Below, in pieces: positions 54,310 to 63,416 of a stretch of DNA of 64,000 nucleotides. Below the pieces are notes generated by a model. The model was not told where the DNA came from. It saw nothing but the letters and a program-made list of their open reading frames with translations, and did no database searches. The first letter of the stretch is position 1. Each line of letters begins with the position of its first letter. The position numbers were made by a program, and so were the translations under genes. Origin of the DNA: Pseudooceanicola spongiae (GTDB lineage Bacteria; Pseudomonadota; Alphaproteobacteria; Rhodobacterales; Rhodobacteraceae). The DNA is taken from the NCBI RefSeq assembly GCF_014899185.1, contig NZ_CP045201.1, positions 2,030,501-2,094,500 on the forward strand, read 5' to 3'.

Positions 54310-54873
54310 TCAGGCGCGCTCGGAGTATTCCATGGTCTCGGTGTTGACGATGATGTCCTCGTACTGCCCGACGAAGGGCGGCACCATGACCTTGACGCCA
54401 TTCTCCAGGATCGCCGGTTTGAACGAGTTGGCGGCGGTCTGACCCTTCACCACAGGCTCGGTCTCGGCGATGCGGCAGGTGACTTTCTGCGGCAAAGTGG
54501 CGTGCAACGCCTCAGTATCATAGAATTCCACAAGGATCGTCATGCCATCCTGCAGGAACGGGCGGCGTTCGCCCAGCAGATCAGCGGGCAGTTCGATCTG
54601 CTCGTAGGTCTCGGTGTCCATGAACACCAGCATGCCGTCGCTCTCATAGAGGAACTGCTGGTCTTTCTGCTCGAGGCGCACCTGCTCGACCTTGTCGGCG
54701 CTGCGGAAGCGTTCGTTCAGCTTGGAGCCATTGCGCAGGTTCTTCATCTCGACCTGTGCAAAAGCACCACCCTTGCCGGGTTTGACGTGGTCGACTTTGA
54801 CAGCCGCCCAGAGGCCGCCGTTGTGTTCCAGCACGTTGCCGGGACGAATCTCGTTACCGTTGATCTTGGGCAT
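54310..54873 (-). CDS. efp: Translation elongation factor P
   Basis: 187 residues. EF-P stimulates peptide bond formation at polyproline stretches. The loop tip carries Lys34 in VKPGKGGAF, the residue that is lysylated in bacteria with EpmA. Three-domain fold: KOW-like head, OB domain and tail ([18 protein letters not shown], key runs EPVVKGQTA). Divergent from the DUF6280 gene by 211 bp. Confidence 0.97.
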   Translation of the reverse strand: MPKINGNEIRPGNVLEHNGGLWAAVKVDHVKPGKGGAFAQVEMKNLRNGSKLNERFRSADKVEQVRLEQKDQQFLYESDGMLVFMDTETYEQIELPADLLGERRPFLQDGMTILVEFYDTEALHATLPQKVTCRIAETEPVVKGQTAANSFKPAILENGVKVMVPPFVGQYEDIIVNTETMEYSERA

Positions 54874-55084
54874 TTCGTACCGCCTGCGCTGGTTGAACCG
54901 TTTCGGGGCCAGCCTATATATCGGCCATAAGCTCGTGGCAAGCGATCCGAACAGGCCGCGTCATGGAAGTGAGGCATGCAAAATACGCATATCGGGGATG
55001 CATGATCGCGCTATCCGAATCGATACGTTTTCGCCATAAGGGGCCTCACGCCCGAAACACAAGAGCAATAAGCAAGGACGGATC

Positions 55085-55405
55085 ATGAAAGATTTCGTTG
55101 ACGGCACGGCCTTCAATAACGAACAGGGCAACCGCGCACGCAAACTTTTCGCAGCCGTTGTACTGGCTGCGTTGGATGACGCCATCGCCGATGACAAGAA
55201 ATACGGCAACGGCCCCGAACAGATCGCCCGCTGGGCCCGCTCGCGCGATGGTCGCGAGGTTCTGTCCTGTGCCGGGATCGACCCGAACGAACGCGTTGTC
55301 GAAGGCCTGATGGACTTCGTCTCCAAAGGCATTCGTACCTCGGTCGCATTGTCGCGCGAAGAAAGCGAACGTCGTCACGCTGCTGAACAGGCAGAAGCCG
55401 CGTAA
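55085..55405 (+). CDS. DUF6280-like small protein
   Basis: 106 residues, start ATG at 55085 with AAGGACGG. Helix-rich: NEQGNRARKLFAAVVLAALDDAIADDKKYGNGPEQIARWARSRDGREVLSCAGIDPNERVVEGLMDF. In this stretch the key runs are NRARKLFAAVVLAALDDA and the central WARSRDGREVLSCAGI. I recall this as DUF6280, restricted to Rhodobacteraceae. Function unknown; no enzymatic motif. A strong terminator follows. Confidence 0.8.
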   Translation: MKDFVDGTAFNNEQGNRARKLFAAVVLAALDDAIADDKKYGNGPEQIARWARSRDGREVLSCAGIDPNERVVEGLMDFVSKGIRTSVALSREESERRHAAEQAEAA

Positions 55406-55439
55406 GCACTTAATATCGTTACTGAAGACCGTTGAAAAG

Positions 55440-55464
55440 CGCGCCTCGCAAGAGGCGCGTTTTT
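55440..55464 (+). terminator. Intrinsic terminator after the DUF6280 gene
   Basis: CGCGCCTC-GCAA-GAGGCGCG stem (55440-55459) followed by five T. Confidence 0.9.
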
Positions 55465-55522
55465 CGTTTGCCTGTGCCCTCTCGCGTGGCATAGCCAAGG
55501 GGGACAAGCAGGGGACGCGGCG

Positions 55523-56986
55523 ATGGCAAAAGCGATCATGATGCAGGGCACAGGCTCCAATGTGGGCAAGTCGCTGCTGGTGGCGGGGATGGCCCGCGCC
55601 TTCACCAATCGCGGACTGTCGGTGGCCCCGTTCAAGCCGCAGAACATGTCCAACAACGCTGCCGTGACCGAGGACGGGGGCGAGATCGGCCGTGCTCAGG
55701 CGCTGCAGGCGCTGGCCTGTCGACGCCCCACGTCGATCCACATGAATCCCGTACTGCTGAAACCAGAGACCGACATCGGCAGTCAGGTCATCGTGCAGGG
55801 CCAGCGCCTCACTACCTCTTCCGCCCGCGACTATGCGCGTCTGAAACCTCAGCTGATGACCGCCGTTCTCGACAGTTTCCGGCAGATTTCCGCCACGGCG
55901 GATCTCGTGATTGTCGAAGGTGCTGGCAGCCCCGCCGAGGTCAACCTGCGCTCCGGTGACATTGCCAACATGGGCTTTGCAGAGGCCGCAGATGTGCCTG
56001 TCATCCTGATCGGCGACATCGACCGCGGGGGCGTCATTGCCCAGATCGTCGGCACGCACACAGTGCTATCGACTGAGGATAACGCGCGCATTCAAGGCTT
56101 TACCGTCAACAAGTTCCGCGGCGATCCGCGGCTGTTCGACGAGGGCGTCACGGCGATCACGCAACACACCGGCTGGCACCCCCTCGGGGTGCTGCCATGG
56201 TTCGCCGAGGCCTGGCGCCTGCCGGCTGAAGACATCATGGACCTCGACAGCCGCAACCGTACCCGCGACGGCGCGCTGAAGATCGTTGTGCCCCGGCTGG
56301 GCCGGATTGCCAATTTCGACGACCTCGACCCCCTCGCAGCCGAACCCGGCATCACTGTCGAAATCATCGCCCCCGGACGCCCCCTTCCCGGCGACGCGGC
56401 ACTGGTGCTGATCCCCGGCTCGAAATCCACCATCGCGGATCTGGAGCTGTTTCGCGCCAATGGCTGGGACATCGACCTGAAGGCGCATGTGCGGCGCGGC
56501 GGCCATGTTCTGGGGCTCTGCGGCGGCTATCAGATGCTGGGGCGCGGTGTCAGCGACCCCGAGGGCATAGAGGGGCGCCCGGGCCGCACTGAGGGCCTTG
56601 GCCTGCTCGACATTGAAACGGTGATGAAGCCCGGCAAGCGCCTCGCCCTGTCGCAGGCGCACCACATTGCCAGCGGCGCGCCTCTGTCGGGGTATGAGAT
56701 CCACCTCGGGCAAACCAGCGGCCCTGATTGCGGCCGTGCGTGGCTGACGCTGGGCGACAGACCGGAAGGCGCCGCCTCAGCCGATGGGCTGGTGCGCGGG
56801 TGCTACCTGCATGGGCTGTTCACCTCTGATGCCTTCCGCGCCGCCTATCTGGCTGAAATCGGCGGAATATCCCAGCCCGGCTACGACGCGATGGTCGAGC
56901 AGACGCTGGATGCCCTCGCCGCCCATATCGAGGCCCATATGGACCTCGACGCAGTGCTGGAGCTGGCGCAGGAGGTTCGCCTCTGA
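55523..56986 (+). CDS. cobQ: Cobyric acid synthase
   Basis: 487 residues, start ATG at 55523 with AGGGGA. N-terminal dethiobiotin-synthase-like domain with P-loop [28 protein letters not shown]-terminal glutamine amidotransferase domain with nucleophile [15 protein letters not shown] and His in CYLHGLF. It amidates side chains b, d, e and g of adenosylcobyrinic acid diamide. It is the only cobamide gene here, and no cobalamin riboswitch is visible. Confidence 0.96.
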   Translation: MAKAIMMQGTGSNVGKSLLVAGMARAFTNRGLSVAPFKPQNMSNNAAVTEDGGEIGRAQALQALACRRPTSIHMNPVLLKPETDIGSQVIVQGQRLTTSSARDYARLKPQLMTAVLDSFRQISATADLVIVEGAGSPAEVNLRSGDIANMGFAEAADVPVILIGDIDRGGVIAQIVGTHTVLSTEDNARIQGFTVNKFRGDPRLFDEGVTAITQHTGWHPLGVLPWFAEAWRLPAEDIMDLDSRNRTRDGALKIVVPRLGRIANFDDLDPLAAEPGITVEIIAPGRPLPGDAALVLIPGSKSTIADLELFRANGWDIDLKAHVRRGGHVLGLCGGYQMLGRGVSDPEGIEGRPGRTEGLGLLDIETVMKPGKRLALSQAHHIASGAPLSGYEIHLGQTSGPDCGRAWLTLGDRPEGAASADGLVRGCYLHGLFTSDAFRAAYLAEIGGISQPGYDAMVEQTLDALAAHIEAHMDLDAVLELAQEVRL

Positions 56987-57004
56987 CGCCAGCCCTTCGC
57001 GGAT

Positions 57005-57649
57005 TTACAGATCGCGGGCGTTCAGCGCGCGCTGGATTTCGCTGCGCACCAGCTTGCGCACATTGCGGGTGATCCGCTCTCCCAGAGGGCCCTGAAGCTC
57101 CTGACGCAGGATCTCGGTCACCAGATCGCGCAGGGCGTCGTCGCCGTCATCCTGTGGAGTCTGGTGCGCAAGCAGATCGGTGGGGATGTCGCTGATCGGG
57201 GCACGCCGGTCCGTGGTCTCGGCACTGTCCTCCTCACCCATCCGGTGCGAGGCGGCGACAGGTGCTTCGCCCGCTTCCTCGGCATCCCACAGCACGTCAC
57301 CGGCTACAGGCGTGGGCTGGGACTGCGCCGCGTCCCGGTCTCTCAGGCGCGACAGCGTTGCAAAGGGCCGCAGGACGATGGCGCTGGTGTCTTCGTCCTC
57401 GGGCTCTGCATCCTCGGCGAAGCCCGCAATGATCTCGTCCTCGGCGCCGAAATCGTCGCGGAAAACATCGCCTTCCACCACGCGCAAAGCCGGTGTCAGA
57501 ATCAGTTTGCCAGCCGGTTGCCCCGGCTGGACGGTGCGGGTCAGCAATGCCGCATGCGGCGTGACCTGAGCCCGCACTTCTTCAGAAACCAATTTACGGA
57601 TGGACGACAGGACGTCCTCGATCGGGACGTTCGTTACCGGGTCTGACAT
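57005..57649 (-). CDS. popZ: PopZ-like polar organising protein (DUF2497 architecture)
   Basis: 214 residues. N-terminal short helix VEDVLSSIRKLVSEE-like (IEDVLSSIRKLVSEEV) resembles the PopZ EEILASIRRIIAEE motif; the C-terminal block LRDLVTEILRQELQGPLGERITRNVRKLVRSEIQRAL resembles the oligomerisation helices (key runs LVTEILRQELQG, VRKLVRSEIQRA). Between them lies an acidic, Pro-rich disordered linker, as in PopZ. PopZ anchors centromere (ParB) and signalling proteins at cell poles. Its position after tolC and pcm repeats the Caulobacter arrangement that I recall. A new name is used with caution. Confidence 0.7.
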   Translation of the reverse strand: MSDPVTNVPIEDVLSSIRKLVSEEVRAQVTPHAALLTRTVQPGQPAGKLILTPALRVVEGDVFRDDFGAEDEIIAGFAEDAEPEDEDTSAIVLRPFATLSRLRDRDAAQSQPTPVAGDVLWDAEEAGEAPVAASHRMGEEDSAETTDRRAPISDIPTDLLAHQTPQDDGDDALRDLVTEILRQELQGPLGERITRNVRKLVRSEIQRALNARDL

Positions 57650-57721
57650 GTTTTCCTACCACTCTCACTCGGACCCAAGTCTATCGTGAGAGGGCAGGTT
57701 CAACAATGCGATCCCGTCAGA

Positions 57722-59182
57722 TTAGTTCTTGCCGATGCGGCGCAGAACGGAATCCAGCTGACGGCCCTGCTTGGAAATGCCGATCGGGGCGTTCTTGACC
57801 ATGTTGTAATAGGCCGCAGGGTCATAAATATCGACGTTCAGCTTCAGGTCCTGCGCCGTCAGCAGGCCCATGGCGGACAACAGCTCATAGCGCGCCAGAA
57901 CCTCATCGACCTGCGCCGACAGATAGGTCGTACGGGCGTCCAGCAGCGATTGCTCCTGGGTCAGAACGTCCAGCGTGGTGCGTGAGCCGAGCGTGGCTTC
58001 CTCACGGACGCCTTCAAAGGCGACCTTGGCCGCACTCACCTGCTCGTTGCCGGCGATGGTGGCCGCCTGAGCGATCCGCACACCAGAGAAGCCGTTGCCG
58101 ACAGCCTGACGGATATCCTGCGACACCACATGCAGGTTGGCCAGCGTCTGTTCCTTGTTCAGCATTGCCTGACGCTGCTGCGAGGCGAGAGCCCCACCGC
58201 TGTAGATCGGGCCGGACAGACCCAGCGAGACAGAGCCCTTGCGGCCATGCGCTTCGCTGTCGAGGTCGGATTCAAGGCCGTAGCTGCCGGACAGGTTCAG
58301 GGACGGCTTCAGGCTGGCGTCCGTGGCTGCGATCTGCAGCTCCGCAATGGTGACCTGACGGCGGGCAACGTTCATGCTGGGGTGGTTCTGCAGAGCGATG
58401 GCAATGGCCGCCTGCTCCGAATCAGGGACACTGCCCAGACGGGATGGCGGGGCCAGCGTGCCGGGCGTGTGACCAACGGCGGCCTCGTATTCCAGACGCG
58501 CCTGGATCAGCGCACCGTTTGCCGAGGTCAGACCGCTGCGCGATGCGGCCAGAGCTGCCTCCGCCTGCGACACGTCTGTGCGAGTGACTTCACCCACGTC
58601 AAAGCGATCCCGCGACGCGCGCAGTTCCTGGGTCAGCAGGCCGACGTTGGCCTGACGCAGAGAGACGTTTTCCGTGGCGCGGCGCACTTCCATATAGGCG
58701 GTGACGGCGCGCAGCAGGATCTGCTGTTCGATCGACACAAGCTGCTGACGGGTCAGCAGGACCGTTTCCTTGGCAACATCCAGCGACAGACGAGTGGCCC
58801 CGAAATCAAACAGCAGCAGCGACATCGTCAGAGTGGCCGATGCGCCATTGCTCTCGGTCACGACCGAGGGAGGGCGTCCGGTATCGGTGCGCCCATAGCT
58901 GTGCGACAGCCCCGCCGACCACGACAGAACCGGCCGAAGTCTGGCAAGCGCCTGTGCACCGTCTTCGTCCGCTGCTTTCAGAACCGCGCGGTTCTTCTCC
59001 AGCAGGCCACTGTTGTTGTAGGCATCCGCCAGCGCCTGTCCCAGGTTCTCGGCGGTCGCAGCCATCGGCATGGCGATCAGAGCCAACCCCATTGCAGACC
59101 CGGTCAACGCCCTGCGAAGCATTGCCTTAATGGTCTGCGATTTCCCAGCGCACCGACTGTCGGTCTCTGCTCGTTTCGCCAT
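57722..59182 (-). CDS. tolC: TolC-family outer-membrane channel
   Basis: 486 residues from the ATG at 59182. Signal region contains MLRRALTGSAMGLALIAMPMAATA (cleavage before EN). The two structural repeats of the trimeric channel are visible: LGQALADAYNNSGLLEKNRAVL near the start, and QAIAIALQNHPSMNVARRQV-type AAIAIALQNHPSMNVARR in the second repeat; beta-strand segments include LFDFGATRLSLDVA and GLSGPIYSGGALASQQR. Serves tripartite efflux or type I secretion. No inner-membrane partner is adjacent. A start at 59191 is also possible. Confidence 0.94.
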   Translation of the reverse strand: MAKRAETDSRCAGKSQTIKAMLRRALTGSAMGLALIAMPMAATAENLGQALADAYNNSGLLEKNRAVLKAADEDGAQALARLRPVLSWSAGLSHSYGRTDTGRPPSVVTESNGASATLTMSLLLFDFGATRLSLDVAKETVLLTRQQLVSIEQQILLRAVTAYMEVRRATENVSLRQANVGLLTQELRASRDRFDVGEVTRTDVSQAEAALAASRSGLTSANGALIQARLEYEAAVGHTPGTLAPPSRLGSVPDSEQAAIAIALQNHPSMNVARRQVTIAELQIAATDASLKPSLNLSGSYGLESDLDSEAHGRKGSVSLGLSGPIYSGGALASQQRQAMLNKEQTLANLHVVSQDIRQAVGNGFSGVRIAQAATIAGNEQVSAAKVAFEGVREEATLGSRTTLDVLTQEQSLLDARTTYLSAQVDEVLARYELLSAMGLLTAQDLKLNVDIYDPAAYYNMVKNAPIGISKQGRQLDSVLRRIGKN

Positions 59183-59256
59183 TTTATCCATTCCTCGTTC
59201 GACCGGTTCGCCCAGCCCTGTCACCGTCAAACCCGGTGTTGCGCCGTCCCGCAGGA

Positions 59257-59910
59257 TCAGAGCGTAAAGACCGCGTGTTTCTCAAAGCCCGGCAAGACCG
59301 GAGCCCCTGCGTTGAAGGCAAAGCGCCAGCTGATCTTGCCGTCGATCTTGTAGCCCACGCGCACGACGCCAAGGTGACCCTCGGCGAAGGGTACGACGAT
59401 GCGGCCACCTTCCTTCAGCTGATCCGTGATTGCCTCGGGCAGATGTTCGACAGCGCCTTCCAGCAGAATAACGTCGTAGGGGCCATGTTCCGGCGCGCCT
59501 TCCGACAGTTTCGCTTCGTGCAGCACCACATTGTCGGCGCCAAGCTCGCTCAGCAACTGCTGGCTGTCGGCGGCGATGTCGGCGTCTTCTTCAACCGCAA
59601 TGACCGCCTCGGCGATCCGCGACATGACGGCGGCGGCATAGCCCTGCCCCGCACCCAGATCCAGCACCAGCTCATCCGGCTGGATATCCAGCGCGTCGAG
59701 CATCTTGGCCAGCGTACGCGGCTCCAGCAGCACGCGATTGGCGCCGATGGTCACGTTCTCGCCCAGATAGGCCGCTTCCTTGCGGTCCTGGGGCACGAAC
59801 ATTTCGCGGGGCACCGCGAGCATGGCCTCGATGATTGGAAATTTGGTCACGTCAGATGGTCGAACCTGGGCATCAACCATCATCGTACGGCGCGCAGCAT
59901 AGTCGGTCAT
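59257..59910 (-). CDS. pcm: Protein-L-isoaspartate O-methyltransferase family protein
   Basis: 217 residues from the ATG at 59910; an upstream frame starting at 59997 is less supported. SAM-binding fold: LVLDLGAGQGYAAAVMSRIA, VIAVEEDADIAADSQQLL, YDVILLEGAVEHLPEAITDQLKEGGRIVVPF. Family members methylate abnormal isoaspartyl residues in repair; the alphaproteobacterial members with the start MVDAQVRPSDVTKFPIIEAML and tolC linkage may have lost repair specificity. Two genes away from the PopZ-like gene. Confidence 0.93.
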   Translation of the reverse strand: MTDYAARRTMMVDAQVRPSDVTKFPIIEAMLAVPREMFVPQDRKEAAYLGENVTIGANRVLLEPRTLAKMLDALDIQPDELVLDLGAGQGYAAAVMSRIAEAVIAVEEDADIAADSQQLLSELGADNVVLHEAKLSEGAPEHGPYDVILLEGAVEHLPEAITDQLKEGGRIVVPFAEGHLGVVRVGYKIDGKISWRFAFNAGAPVLPGFEKHAVFTL

Positions 59911-60185
59911 AACTAAACTCTTCCGTTCAGAATCTACTCTGTAGTGGTATTGCCACAATGAAAAGGCCACAGCAACGCCGGTATGTAAGGCTTTCACGGT
60001 TTGTCGTTAAGAAACACTTTACGGCAACGGTTTTGCCCAGCCCCAGGTCACTCCGCGCAGGGGCCCGCCAGCGCCCTGGCCTGACAGGTCGCGCCGCAGT
60101 TGAGCGTTTGTTAACCAAGCGCGCGTACCCCTGAGCCACAGAGACCGCAGCGCTGATCGCCGCGGCCACAGCCGGAGGCAGGGAC

Positions 60186-61121
60186 GTGACCGACATCGCA
60201 GGGGCAGAGGCATTTTCTGGGGCGCTGAAAAACAAGGTCCGCAAGTATCCCAACCGCGAGGATCCGCGCTGGCGGGAAGGCATGATCTTTCCCAAGGTCA
60301 CTCCCAGCTTCGCCCTGGCACCGGGCGAGAGCGTGTTTACCATCGGCTCATGCTTTGCGCGCAATGTCGAAAAGGCCCTTCTGGCGCGCGGGCTCAAGGT
60401 GCCCACAGCGCATTTCACCGCCCCCAACGACGAGGCGCCGGGCGAGCCCAATCGCATTCTGAACCAGTACAACCCCGGCACCATGCTGCAATGCGTGCGC
60501 GGCATCGGCGCCCCTGTCGACCGCAAGGGCCTCTATCCTGTTGCCGGGAACGCCGTGCTCGACTGCCTGCTCGCCACCGGATCGCGTCCGGTCTCCGCAA
60601 GACGCGGGCGTGAGCGGCGCCAGCAAATTCGCGACCTCTACGCGGCGGGGCTGGAAACCTCCGGCATCGTCGTGGTCACCCTCGGGCTGGTCGAGGCTTG
60701 GTATGACAACGACGCCGAAGTCTATCTGAACGAGGCGCCCAGCCACACTTTACTGAAAGAGCATCCTCACCGCTTCCTGTTCCGGCAACTGACCCTGAGC
60801 CAGTGCCAGGCGCTGGTCTTCGAAATGCTTGAGCACCTGATCGAGGGTGGCCGCCGCAAGGTCGTGCTGACCGTCTCGCCCGTGCCTCTGCAGGTCACCT
60901 TCGCCGGCGGGGACGCGACCATCCGCAATGCCTATTCGAAATCCATACTGCGCGTCGTCGCCGAGCTTGCCGCGACAGAATTCCCTGAGGTCGATTATTT
61001 TCCCAGCTACGAGATCATCACCACTCTCGGCCTGACCGGGTTTGGCCAGGACAACGTCCATGTCAGGCCCGCCATCGTGGATCAGGTGATCGGCTATATG
61101 ACCTCCTGCTACGTCGCCTGA
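60186..61121 (+). CDS. GSCFA-domain protein
   Basis: 311 residues from a GTG at 60186 behind GGAGGCAGGG. The defining GSCFA motif is VFTIGSCFARNVE, where Ser is part of the SGNH-type active site; VVTLGLVEAWYD and later VLTVSPVPLQ and GQDNVHVRPAIV match the family blocks. GSCFA proteins are related to SGNH hydrolases that act on glycan or lipid esters, and often sit near polysaccharide genes; none is nearby. Followed by tRNA-Cys. Confidence 0.9.
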   Translation: MTDIAGAEAFSGALKNKVRKYPNREDPRWREGMIFPKVTPSFALAPGESVFTIGSCFARNVEKALLARGLKVPTAHFTAPNDEAPGEPNRILNQYNPGTMLQCVRGIGAPVDRKGLYPVAGNAVLDCLLATGSRPVSARRGRERRQQIRDLYAAGLETSGIVVVTLGLVEAWYDNDAEVYLNEAPSHTLLKEHPHRFLFRQLTLSQCQALVFEMLEHLIEGGRRKVVLTVSPVPLQVTFAGGDATIRNAYSKSILRVVAELAATEFPEVDYFPSYEIITTLGLTGFGQDNVHVRPAIVDQVIGYMTSCYVA

Positions 61122-61248
61122 GCGGAGGATTATTTTCACCGGCGCTGCGGGCAATTACCGCCAGATCAATGGCAGGACTTGCGTTCCGGAGCACTTTCTC
61201 TTGCGCTCCATTTCAGGTTCGGATAAACGCCTCAAACACATCACGGAT

Positions 61249-61322
61249 GGCGAGTTGGCGGAGTGGTGACGCAGCGGATTGCAAATCCGCGTATACCGGT
61301 TCGATTCCGGTACTCGCCTCCA
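61249..61322 (+). tRNA. tRNA-Cys (GCA anticodon)
   Basis: Full cloverleaf by eye: acceptor GGCGAGT / ACTCGCC, D arm, anticodon stem GCGGA-TTGCAAA-TCCGC with anticodon GCA at 61281-61283, T arm CCGGTTCGATTCCGG, and encoded CCA. The 3' end borders a tyrosine recombinase gene, so it is the likely attachment site of an integrated element. Confidence 0.98.
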
Positions 61323-61326
61323 ATTA

Positions 61327-61390
61327 TTTCAACGACTTAGCTCATACTCCGCGTTTGAAAGCGTGAGTTTTGAAACAAGCGTTGAAACTT
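61327..61390. other. Attachment-site flank with (C)GTTGAAA repeats
   Basis: Between the tRNA-Cys end and the integrase stop: CGTTGAAA-like copies at 61327-61334 (inverted, TTTCAACG), 61353-61360 (GTTTGAAA), 61368-61375 (GTTTTGAAA), and 61381-61387 (GTTGAAA). Such arrays next to an attachment site are typical of integrase arm-type sites. Confidence 0.5.
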
Positions 61391-62419
61391 TCACATTCCG
61401 TTCTTACTCTGCTCCATGCGGTTTCTCGCCTCTTGCGCCTGAGTTGCCAGGACGCGCTGGCGGATCTTGCCGCCATACTTTTTCAGCATCTCGACACCTG
61501 AGTGCCCGGTCACAGACTTGACCATCTCATCATCACATCCAGCCAGATAGAGCTCGATGGTGGCGTTCTTTCTAAGCCCGTGCGTCACGTACTGCGCAGC
61601 CAGCTCGTGGGTCATCTTCGCCTTCACTTGGCGCATCTCATGCGAAATGGAGTGGTACTTTACCGGGCGACCGGCCCTGTCCGTCACAACGGTCAGCCCC
61701 CGCTTCTCAACAGTCGACAGGTGAGACTTCAGACGATCGGTCAGCGGGATCCACATCGCCTTGTCGGTTTTTCCCTGGCACATGTCCCAGCTGCCATCTT
61801 TGAAGTGATCCCACCGCATGGAGAGAATATCCCCGATTCGCTGACCGGTACCGATGCAGAGTTCGTAGACCAGACGCGCTCGTTCCGGAGCGATGCTCTC
61901 GAACTCCTGCCGCACACTTTCCGGCCAAGGCTCCCAGCCCTCTCCAGGCTGTTTGAACAGCGGGATACCTTTGGCGGGATTGCCGTGTTCCTTTTTGAGA
62001 ATGCCCACAAGTCTTGCATGGTTCATGAGAATGACCATCACCTGCACCAAGTAGTTCGCGCGGCGCCAGCTATCAGCGTTCGCCTGTTGAAGCTGGTAGA
62101 TGTGGTGGGTCTCGATCTTCGCCGGATCCTTTTTGCCCCAGATCTTTCGGATATGCTCAATGTATTTACGATAGTCAGACTTGGTTCGAGGCTTCCGGTT
62201 CCTGAACGAATCACTCTCGAAATAGCTGAGGATGAGCGCTTCGAAATTCCGTTTGACCGGGGCCGGCTCTTTTCCCTTCAGAAGTCGATTATAGTGATCC
62301 CAGAACTCGGGGGTTCCGGGTTCTTCCTTCATCATCACGGACAGGCCACGGGCACGCCGGATGAAGCGCACATAACCCCGATCGGCGTAGACATATTTGG
62401 GCAGGCCCTTCTTGGTCAC
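61391..62419 (-). CDS. Tyrosine recombinase/integrase of an element at tRNA-Cys
   Basis: 342 residues. Tyrosine-recombinase catalytic residues are visible: R194 (GTGQRIGD), H280-x-x-R283 (HGLR), H306 (TGHS) and Y315 (KKYGGKI); an Arg/His/Arg/His/Tyr set. Start is a GTG at 62419, which overlaps the stop of the small gene upstream (GTGA). It points toward tRNA-Cys, as expected for an element inserted in that tRNA's 3' end. Family: phage/island integrases. The rest of the element is not identified. Confidence 0.95.
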   Translation of the reverse strand: MTKKGLPKYVYADRGYVRFIRRARGLSVMMKEEPGTPEFWDHYNRLLKGKEPAPVKRNFEALILSYFESDSFRNRKPRTKSDYRKYIEHIRKIWGKKDPAKIETHHIYQLQQANADSWRRANYLVQVMVILMNHARLVGILKKEHGNPAKGIPLFKQPGEGWEPWPESVRQEFESIAPERARLVYELCIGTGQRIGDILSMRWDHFKDGSWDMCQGKTDKAMWIPLTDRLKSHLSTVEKRGLTVVTDRAGRPVKYHSISHEMRQVKAKMTHELAAQYVTHGLRKNATIELYLAGCDDEMVKSVTGHSGVEMLKKYGGKIRQRVLATQAQEARNRMEQSKNGM

Positions 62420-62607
62420 CGGCCCATCCTCAGCTCACTCTCCAGAAAGTCGTCGCCACCTTCCTGGTCGATCATGTTTGCTTCGACGGTCACGCTGCCA
62501 TCTGGCCTGATCTCAAACCTTGCCCGCACCCAACCAGCCGCCCGCGCCTCACGGATGAGCGCAGCGACGGTATTCTTGGCTTGGGTTTGCGGGCTATGGC
62601 CGGCCAT
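62416..62607 (-). CDS. Small protein coupled to the integrase
   Basis: 63 residues from the ATG at 62607, with AAAGGTG upstream; an earlier in-frame start at 62643 is possible. MAGHSPQTQAKNTVAALIREARAAGWVRARFEIRPDGSVTVEANMIDQEG shows a helix then two strands. No HTH or known motif is obvious. It precedes the integrase by a 4-base overlap, so it is likely co-translated. Such small genes beside integrases are often accessory or regulatory to excision, but no assignment is made. Confidence 0.6.
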   Translation of the reverse strand: MAGHSPQTQAKNTVAALIREARAAGWVRARFEIRPDGSVTVEANMIDQEGGDDFLESELRMGR

Positions 62608-62643
62608 TGGCTGCACCTTTCGTCGTGCTGATCGTTCGTTCAA

Positions 62644-62941
62644 AGATGCCCCATTGTTGTTTCACACGACGAAAACCCAAAGCGGAAAAAGTCAGTTATC
62701 CACATATTCGGCTCAATGGGATGCGAAATAAATTATTGATTACACCCGACTATTCACGGACATCGCGACCACATACCCCTGTCAAAACTGGGTTGAGCTC
62801 GAGGGGAAACTGTCTCCAAATCTGGTTCTCATGCTGGAGCAAGTACCAACTCAAAAGGCACTTCCTTGGCCGGCGGGATCGAAATTGCGAACGGCGCGAC
62901 CATGCGGCATACAGGGGCTGACCAATATGAAGGACGGCCCC
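62644..62941. other. 298-bp intergenic region in the putative island
   Basis: Between the small integrase-linked gene (minus) and the GNAT gene (plus), lower in GC than the neighbours. Includes an exact TTATCCACA at 62696-62704. No gene seen. Confidence 0.4.
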
Positions 62942-63409
62942 ATGGAAATCCGCACCGCTGTAGAAACCGACGCCCCCGCGATGAGCGCTATGCTGATGCA
63001 ACTCGTCGCTGCCGGAAAGCGCACGTTACCAGCGGATGAGGCCTTCGTGCTGAGCAACTACATTGCCCCCATCGGGGGCGTCCGCTGCTCTTTGGCGTTC
63101 GACGATACCGGAACGCTGCTCGGCCTTCAGTCGCTGAAGACAGCCTTTGAGGGCAACCCCTACGACATCCCGGTGGGATGGGGCATCATTGGCACGCATG
63201 TCTCTCCGCTTGCAGGACGCCGCGGTGTCGGATCGCGGCTCTTCGAGGCCACGAGGGAGGCCGCACGCGAGGCCGGCCTAGAGAATATGGAAGCCTTCAT
63301 CGGTGCCACGAATGTCGAAGGGCAAGCCTACTACGAGACGATGGGCTTCCGGACCTACCGCATTACTGAACGGGCAATCTGCAAGCGCTACCGGGTTACA
63401 GGCGACTGA
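62942..63409 (+). CDS. GNAT-family N-acetyltransferase
   Basis: 155 residues from the ATG at 62942 with GAAGGA seven bases upstream; the frame is open further upstream. GNAT fold: head IRTAVETDAPAMSAMLMQLV, motif A with acetyl-CoA site SPLAGRRGVGSRLFEATREAA (key run GRRGVGSRL), and tail AYYETMGFRTYRI. Substrate unknown; similar to phosphinothricin or antibiotic acetyltransferases in shape, not by specific motif. Convergent with soxR, 7 bp apart. Confidence 0.9.
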   Translation: MEIRTAVETDAPAMSAMLMQLVAAGKRTLPADEAFVLSNYIAPIGGVRCSLAFDDTGTLLGLQSLKTAFEGNPYDIPVGWGIIGTHVSPLAGRRGVGSRLFEATREAAREAGLENMEAFIGATNVEGQAYYETMGFRTYRITERAICKRYRVTGD

Positions 63410-63416
63410 CGAGCCC

